From positions 1-11,108 of the forward strand of contig CAZZKF010000078.1 in the NCBI GenBank assembly GCA_964654995.1: a stretch of DNA of 11,108 nucleotides, written 5' to 3'. This document shows, one piece after another, positions 7,191-11,108 of this stretch (position 1 is the first letter of the stretch; each line of letters opens with the position of its first letter). This DNA comes from CAZZKF01 sp964654995. Lineage in GTDB: Bacteria > Pseudomonadota > Alphaproteobacteria > CAZZKF01. Position numbers and translations under genes: made by a program. Below the pieces are notes generated by a model that made no database searches, was not told where the DNA came from, and worked only from the letters and a program-made list of their open reading frames with translations.

Positions 7191-8457
7191 GACACTGATT
7201 CACACGTTTCATGACCTGTCGGAGACACGGGCGGCGGAGCGGCGGGATCGAATAGAGACGTTTCTGGAGAACGTTCGTGAGCCGCTTCGAAAAGCCGTCA
7301 GGGATCGCCGGCTTGCGGCGGCCGACTTCAATGTTTTCGAGGCGGCGGGAATATATTCACGGGAACTGAGTCACTCGCATTTTCTGGCCGAACTTCTGAA
7401 CCCGGACGGAACACATGGTCAAGGCTCTCTGTTTCTGAATTCTTTTCTGGAACGGGTCGGTATCGACAAACCGAAGGCCCGAGCTATTGTGAGCACGGAA
7501 TATTCGATCGACGAAGCCCGTCGTCTCGACGTTCTGATTCGTTTTGGCACGCAGTACCTGCTGGCGATAGAAAACAAGGTCAATGCCGCCGAAGGCGAGG
7601 ATCAAATCAAGAAATATCAGGAATGGCTGAAACAGAGTGAACGTCCCTACACCCTGGTTTTTCTCACCAGGGACGGGCGGGACCCGAGCACCAATGATCC
7701 CGCCGAGCTCCCGCCGAAATGTCTTTCATACGGAGATATCTCACGCTGGATCAGGGAGGCGGTGAAAAAACTTCCATGCGCCGCTACTCGACTGCGGGCG
7801 ACGCTCGATCAATACGCGGAATGCTGCGCGATGCTTGGAGGAAATAGGATGTGCAAATTGGACGAAAAGCTGCTCGAACACCTGCGGCAGGAGACATATC
7901 TCGAAACGCTGTTTGAGCTCGAGCCCTATATTCGTGAAATCAGAAATAAAATTATTGACGATTTTGTTGAAAAAAGTCTGAGAGCAAAGCTCGAAGCGAA
8001 AGACCCGGACATGGAATTGCAGGGCAAACTAACTTCCGAACGTTACAGCTTCATCAGATGGCGCCACCCGACATGGCCCAAAGGTGCAGGAATCTGCTTG
8101 GCATTCGAGAAAAATGATCTGTCGGAACTCTTTGCTGGTTTTCGTGCGCCGAACGCAGAGGCGTTGGATGGAATGAAGAAGGAAGAGGCAGCTGAATACA
8201 AACTCGTCGATGAGAACATGCGAAAGAAGATACGTGAGGCCACCATTCCAGTTACGTCCCTTTTTGGCCGTGACAGGCCTTGGCCATGGTGGCCCGTTTG
8301 GCAAGACTTGCCGCCCCCATTGGATAACTGGCAGAATACAGAAGCACTTTTGATGGTCGCCGGCGTCAGACCTTTCGAAAACAACCAGTTCTTTGTTGAC
8401 TGGGTTGCTGACGAGTTCATGAAGATTCGCGAGGCCGTGCGGCGGATCCTCGGCTGA
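7165..8457 (+). CDS. PD-(D/E)XK nuclease-family protein
   Basis: A 430-residue protein if started at the GTG at 7165, which has GGAAAGG (7151-7157) as ribosome site; a TTG at 7117 in the same frame is a weaker alternative. The N-terminal part carries the signature of the PD-(D/E)XK family PF14281: E67-L-S-H-S with L74 and L77-L78-N79-P80 and H84-G85 just after. The catalytic core follows as L121-D122-V-L-I, then A134-I-E136-N-K138, then Q147 with K149-K150-Y151. D122, E136 and K138 fit the metal-binding triad, so the site looks intact. Residues 230-430 are an unassigned region with a tryptophan-rich stretch (372-380). This gene, mainly its second half, is noticeably richer in A/T than the WYL and AAA+ genes, suggesting separate origin. 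It probably cuts DNA in a defence role; the target is unknown. Confidence 0.82.
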   Translation: MTDLQTRVETLIHTFHDLSETRAAERRDRIETFLENVREPLRKAVRDRRLAAADFNVFEAAGIYSRELSHSHFLAELLNPDGTHGQGSLFLNSFLERVGIDKPKARAIVSTEYSIDEARRLDVLIRFGTQYLLAIENKVNAAEGEDQIKKYQEWLKQSERPYTLVFLTRDGRDPSTNDPAELPPKCLSYGDISRWIREAVKKLPCAATRLRATLDQYAECCAMLGGNRMCKLDEKLLEHLRQETYLETLFELEPYIREIRNKIIDDFVEKSLRAKLEAKDPDMELQGKLTSERYSFIRWRHPTWPKGAGICLAFEKNDLSELFAGFRAPNAEALDGMKKEEAAEYKLVDENMRKKIREATIPVTSLFGRDRPWPWWPVWQDLPPPLDNWQNTEALLMVAGVRPFENNQFFVDWVADEFMKIREAVRRILG

Positions 8458-8470
8458 ACGGAAATCCGTC

Positions 8471-8693
8471 ATGCCCGTATTCACCCGCCGTCAGCTCTTG
8501 AACGGCGGTCGGTACGCCGCCGCCGCAGCCCTGCCCGCGTTGCCACTTGCCGACATTCCGGGCGAGCCGCTCGGCGCCTGGGATTGCGATCCCTCCCGCC
8601 ACCGCCTTTGTCTTTCCGCATGGCGCTCATACCGTCGCCGGACCGAAAGAAAAATGGTTGGCCGCGGTCGGGGATTGCACCGAATGCGGTTGA
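8471..8693 (+). pseudogene. Broken head of a twin-arginine-exported protein
   Basis: An ATG at 8471, 13 bases after the nuclease stop, opens MPVFTRRQLLNGGRYAAAAA, a good twin-arginine signal: T5-R6-R7-Q-L-L, then an alanine/leucine core and a likely cleavage site near P-L-A26/D27. After about residue 35 this frame turns into arginine-rich shadow-like sequence. From about 8577 another frame (+1) reads naturally (PPATAFVFPHGAHTVAGPKE and on through W-L-A-A-V-G-D-C-T-E-C-G) until a TGA at 8691-8693. The change of frame suggests an indel near 8570-8592, and no frame continues convincingly past 8693. I do not recognise the parent protein. The break could instead be a junction of two gene fragments. 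The relic supports past rearrangement at this edge of the nuclease gene. Confidence 0.45.
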
Positions 8694-8718
8694 AAGATCG
8701 GTCCCGTCGCCTTGGCGG

Positions 8719-8753
8719 AAAAACGCTCGCACCTCGCCTCTCGCCCAGGTGCG
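8719..8753 (-). terminator. Candidate rho-independent terminator of the PcfJ-like gene
   Basis: Read on the minus strand, CGCACCT (8753-8747) and AGGTGCG (8734-8728) form a 7-pair stem with a 12-base loop. Four bases later comes a run of five T (complement of AAAAA at 8719-8723). The structure begins 29 bases after the PcfJ-like stop codon at 8782, the usual place for a terminator. The large loop and short T-run make it a modest one. On the plus strand there is no T-run, so it would act one way only. Confidence 0.42.
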
Positions 8754-8781
8754 CCAACTGGCGGGTGATGGCGAGCGGTGC

Positions 8782-10233
8782 CTATATGGGCGATGTCCCA
8801 CGTCGGTGCGGCGTGTCCGGAGATTGTGTGGCCAAAATGGATTCTATTTCGACGATGGCTTTCTTGGACAATGCCGAATACTCGCCGAGACCCCATCTTC
8901 CGTCTGGTTCCCTGCGCAATTCGACCGTGGCCCGCTCCGCGCCGTGCCAAGCGTAATAGTAGCGCTTCCCCTTGATGACTTCATAAACCAGGGCGGCAAG
9001 GCAATTCGCCATTTCCTCGGCCTCCTGATGCATGGCGGTGACTGATCCGAGGGGCCGCAATTGCTCGTTGCCAGGAACTGGTGGCGGCGGAAATGGGCGT
9101 TTTGCCAGAGCGATTTTTCGAAAACGGCTGACCTTTCGAAGCAGGTCTTCCTTTGTCCGCACGGCAGCCAGGGATTGACGAATCCGTTCTGTCGTCTCGC
9201 CATCGGCGAATTCCGCAACCTCGTCGATGACCGGCATCAGGGCACGCTCGACATCCGGGTCATCCCAGAGCTGCGTGAGATTCGGAGGCGCCGCCCACAT
9301 GGGCAGGCGTTGGAGGTTCTTGATCAAATGTGGCGACAAGCGCGCTGCATGCCGCACCACCTTCGCCCGTTCCCGACAGCGCAAACATGCCAGCAGGTCA
9401 GCAAGCAGTTCGCGGGTGAGAAAGTCGCACCGGCACTCCTCCCCCAGCCTGCCAAGGTCCAGCTTATATAAGCACTTGAGAGCCGACCACGACCAGTGCT
9501 CGCCACTGAGTCGGCTCAGCAGGTGACACCGCGGCTCTGACATGATCGCGTGAACAAGAGCCAGGCGTGCAGGCTTGGGCAATGAATGCGCTTCTGCCAG
9601 GACCAGGCATGCCAATACGAACTGTGGCCCGATTCGCAAAAGCTCGCCTTCCAGAAACGAGGCAAACTCGGGCAGGTGCCACATCGCCTCCAATGCGAAC
9701 CACTGCCAGCGGTCAAGCTGCCCGACAAGCCGACGCACCCGAAGAGGAATCAACCCGACATAGGCGGCCAGAGCATCGACAGACTCACAGTCAAGCCTGT
9801 GATCAGCGCCCCGGTCGACGCCAAAGAACTCATACAGATTTGCCATGTCCAGATCATCGATGCTTTGTCCGTCAGATAGGCCGGCGGCATGTGGAATCAC
9901 CGAGAAATGCCCGTTGTCGCCAACCAAAGGCCAGGTGGGCATAAAGTTGATGGCCGGGTCTCGCTTCCACGTTCTCGCCCAACAGCCGAATATCGTGTCC
10001 CACCGACCGTAAATGAAATCCGCTCTTCCGCAGCGTTCAACAAGGGCGGTTCTACCAAGCATGAATTTGGAATGGGCGGTATCGTTGCTCGGGTCCCGAC
10101 CCGCCTGAAACGTCACAGGCGCATGCCATGGACCGAACAGGCTCGGCGCATCACGTGCAAGTTCTGGGATCCCGGACACGGAGCAAGGGTGCCACCAAGG
10201 CCGGTCAGAAACGGACATGTCAACATGCCACAT
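8782..10233 (-). CDS. PcfJ-like domain protein
   Basis: A 483-residue protein on the opposite strand to everything else. The C-terminal 105 residues (about 379-460) match the PcfJ-like pattern: R379-P-F-P-P-P-P, then E404-x-E406-E407-M408-A-N410-C411, then G422-K-R-Y-Y-Y-A-W, the E433-R434-A-T-V-E-L strand and G445-R-W-G-L. The usual histidine before the conserved cysteine is N410 here. Residues 1-375 are helical, tryptophan-rich and not assigned; 150-310 could be a helical-repeat array. PcfJ was named from the enterococcal plasmid pCF10 and relatives occur in phages, plasmids and islands; the molecular role is not established. A stop codon lies directly upstream of the ATG at 10231-10233, so this or M6 (10218) is the start. 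Neither has a good ribosome site. Family call is moderate. Confidence 0.68.
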   Translation of the reverse strand: MWHVDMSVSDRPWWHPCSVSGIPELARDAPSLFGPWHAPVTFQAGRDPSNDTAHSKFMLGRTALVERCGRADFIYGRWDTIFGCWARTWKRDPAINFMPTWPLVGDNGHFSVIPHAAGLSDGQSIDDLDMANLYEFFGVDRGADHRLDCESVDALAAYVGLIPLRVRRLVGQLDRWQWFALEAMWHLPEFASFLEGELLRIGPQFVLACLVLAEAHSLPKPARLALVHAIMSEPRCHLLSRLSGEHWSWSALKCLYKLDLGRLGEECRCDFLTRELLADLLACLRCRERAKVVRHAARLSPHLIKNLQRLPMWAAPPNLTQLWDDPDVERALMPVIDEVAEFADGETTERIRQSLAAVRTKEDLLRKVSRFRKIALAKRPFPPPPVPGNEQLRPLGSVTAMHQEAEEMANCLAALVYEVIKGKRYYYAWHGAERATVELRREPDGRWGLGEYSALSKKAIVEIESILATQSPDTPHRRGTSPI

Positions 10234-10269
10234 TCACCATCGCCACATGTCACAATGGATGCGATCGCC

Positions 10270-10275
10270 TTGACA
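10270..10275 (+). promoter_or_regulatory. Candidate -35 box for the small membrane-protein gene
   Basis: TTGACA at 10270-10275 is a perfect -35 consensus in the divergent region between the PcfJ-like and the membrane-protein genes. Its -10 would fall at about 10292-10298, inside the right arm of the operator, where the sequence (GACGTA) is a poor match. If used, the repressor site would lie directly between or over the two boxes. A better -10-like hexamer, TATCAT at 10308-10313, is too far away to pair with it. Confidence 0.3.
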
Positions 10276-10278
10276 GCG

Positions 10279-10299
10279 ATGCGTCCATCTCTGACGTAG
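10279..10299. promoter_or_regulatory. Second copy of the palindromic operator
   Basis: ATGCGTC (10279-10285), a 7-base spacer and GACGTAG (10293-10299) align base by base with the site at 3803-3823: 17 of 21 positions are identical, including all of CGTCC and CTGACGTA. The spacer length is the same. The flanks do not resemble each other, so it is not part of a larger duplication. The arms are a little less symmetric than in the first copy. It sits 57 bases before the membrane-protein ATG and 46 bases from the PcfJ-like start, so a bound protein could affect either or both genes. Confidence 0.6.
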
Positions 10300-10355
10300 C
10301 AGGCCTCTATCATCGCGCTCATCGACATGTTGCCAGCCTGCGAGAGGAGGATGCG

Positions 10356-10727
10356 ATGAGCGACGAGGTCACCAAGAAACGGTTCAGCCTGAAGGGCTGG
10401 TGGTGGAAACTGCCCCTGGCCCTGATCGGCCTGATCGGTGTTCTGGATGCGATGGGCAGCTTTGCGCCGGCCGGCTTGCCGGCGTGCGACAGTGCGAACG
10501 CCAGGGACACGCTCACCAAAGCGTTTGACAATTCGCAGTTCGCCAGAAATCTCGGCCTCTCGGCAATTCAGATCAGTGCCGCCAAAGAGACCGGCGGCGC
10601 GACGGAGAAACGCCGAGACTGCACCGCCGTCGTTTCCATGAACAATGCCCAGACAGTCGTTGTCGACTACACGATGGCACTGCAGGATGACGGCCAATAC
10701 ATGCTGACATTTCAGGTTCGTGAGTGA
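10356..10727 (+). CDS. Small single-pass membrane protein, unknown function
   Basis: A 123-residue protein. The ATG at 10356 is chosen because GAGAGGAGG (10342-10350) gives it a strong ribosome site and the upstream in-frame extension reads as shadow sequence. Residues 1-17 are positively charged (KK at 7-8, R9, K13, K18), residues about 19-36 form one hydrophobic segment, and the rest would lie outside, so it is an N-in membrane anchor or uncleaved signal. Two cysteines in the outer part, C44 and C89, could pair. The C-terminal half alternates polar and hydrophobic residues (VVVDYTMAL, YMLTFQV), suggesting beta strands. I do not recognise the family. It precedes a secreted protein gene by 19 bases, a likely operon, and is preceded by the second operator copy. 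Confidence 0.75.
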   Translation: MSDEVTKKRFSLKGWWWKLPLALIGLIGVLDAMGSFAPAGLPACDSANARDTLTKAFDNSQFARNLGLSAIQISAAKETGGATEKRRDCTAVVSMNNAQTVVVDYTMALQDDGQYMLTFQVRE

Positions 10728-10746
10728 CCCGGTGAGGCCGCGGAAA

Positions 10747-11108
10747 ATGAACGCCCCTGCAACCGCGATCATCCTCTCCGTGCTTCTGGCATTTGCTCCG
10801 GTGCCGGCGCAAAGCGGTGATGACGACGTCATGGCCGATCTGAAGTGTCGGATCGTGAATGACAGGATCCGTCTTCTCGACATGATCCAAAGCAGCAAAT
10901 CGGGCCTGGACATCGACGTCGAGCTGGAAAAACACAGAGAGCGGCTGTCGGACCTGGTTGCGGGACAAAGCCAGCCGGTCATTGCCGCATCCGCGCGCGC
11001 CTATTACGCCACCAGTCGGATGGTGTACAAGGCCCGTCATGGCAATCCGTTCGTGGTTGGCCAGGAAGTGGAGATCGCCCTCGCGATGCTCCTGAATCGG
11101 GCCGCCGA
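10747..11108 (+). CDS. Secreted protein with N-terminal signal peptide, partial
   Basis: An open frame that begins at ATG 10747 and runs off the window after 120 full codons. It starts MNAPATAIILSVLLAFAPVP, a typical Sec signal peptide with a likely cut after A21 or nearby (V-P-A-Q-S). The mature part is charged and mostly helical (D25-R60, with one C33), followed by R-L-S-D-L-V and an alanine-rich helix with YY near 85-86. I cannot assign a family from the visible part. GTGAGG at 10732-10737 is an acceptable ribosome site, nine bases from the ATG. It follows the membrane-protein gene after 19 bases, so the two are probably co-transcribed and act in the cell envelope. The C-terminus is unknown. 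Confidence 0.7.
   Translation, partial: MNAPATAIILSVLLAFAPVPAQSGDDDVMADLKCRIVNDRIRLLDMIQSSKSGLDIDVELEKHRERLSDLVAGQSQPVIAASARAYYATSRMVYKARHGNPFVVGQEVEIALAMLLNRAA

Noticed and set aside
3682..7212. Long minus-strand open frames (3682-5442 and 5524-7212) opposite the AAA+ and WYL genes
   Set aside because: Same antisense-shadow character; the plus strand carries intact Walker and WYL motifs and good ribosome sites.
8458..8469. ACGGA-AA-TCCGT palindrome after the nuclease gene as a terminator
   Set aside because: Five-pair stem with a two-base loop and no T-run; too small to be functional.
8691..8693. TGA in the broken Tat gene as a selenocysteine codon (after D-C-T-E-C-G)
   Set aside because: No convincing SECIS-like hairpin was seen just after it, another stop follows in the same frame soon after, and the frame is already shifted upstream, so decay explains it better.
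10820..10832. ATGACG-A-CGTCAT palindrome as a third operator copy
   Set aside because: It lies inside the secreted-protein coding sequence, has a 1-base rather than 7-base spacer and does not align with the other two sites.
1..11108. Assignment to a named system such as BREX, DISARM, Zorya or a vWA-MoxR ternary system
   Set aside because: Hallmark genes (methyltransferase, PglZ, helicases, MotAB-like pair, MoxR-type ATPase with its partner) are not in the window; a WYL regulator or a vWA domain alone is not diagnostic.
1..11108. CRISPR array, tRNA/rRNA genes or insertion sequence
   Set aside because: No regularly spaced repeats, no cloverleaf-type sequence and no transposase motif or terminal repeats were seen on either strand.

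Overview
The window is a GC-rich stretch from a bacterium with Pseudomonadota-like gene style, probably an alphaproteobacterium. That placement is inferred from codon use, ATGA-type gene overlaps and the Tat-like relic, not from a marker gene. There is no rRNA, tRNA, CRISPR array or recognisable transposase. The gene content (regulators, NTPases, nucleases and HEPN-like proteins, with mixed base composition and gene relics) looks like an accessory or defence-type island rather than housekeeping DNA.

Left module (1-3706, all +): an AT-rich leader with an inverted repeat; a small MerR-family regulator (49-477); a long cytosolic VIT + vWA protein with an intact metal-binding (MIDAS) site, overlapping the MerR gene by 4 bases (474-2705); and a protein ending in a DUF4145/HEPN-like helical domain with an R-x6-H motif (2750-3706).

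Central module (3707-8457, all +): a 158-base intergenic region carrying a near-perfect palindrome; a double AAA+ ATPase (3865-5976); a WYL-domain regulator (6025-7074); a tiny coupled ORF that may be the stub of a lost gene (7071-7190); and a PD-(D/E)XK nuclease-family protein with a likely GTG start (7165-8457). The simplest reading is an ATPase with its own regulator and an attached nuclease.

Right part (8458-11108): a broken gene head with a twin-arginine-type signal (about 8471-8693); a PcfJ-like protein on the minus strand (10233-8782) with a candidate terminator; then on the plus strand a small single-pass membrane protein (10356-10727) and the start of a secreted protein that runs off the window (10747 onward).

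The most specific new observation is that the palindrome before the AAA+ gene (3803-3823) recurs with 17 of 21 identical bases at 10279-10299, between the PcfJ-like gene and the small membrane-protein gene, while the flanks are unrelated. This looks like a shared operator, most economically for the WYL regulator encoded here, and it would tie the right-hand genes into the same regulon as the ATPase. The cluster matches no named defence system that I can recognise. Its function as an anti-phage or stress system is inference from gene content.
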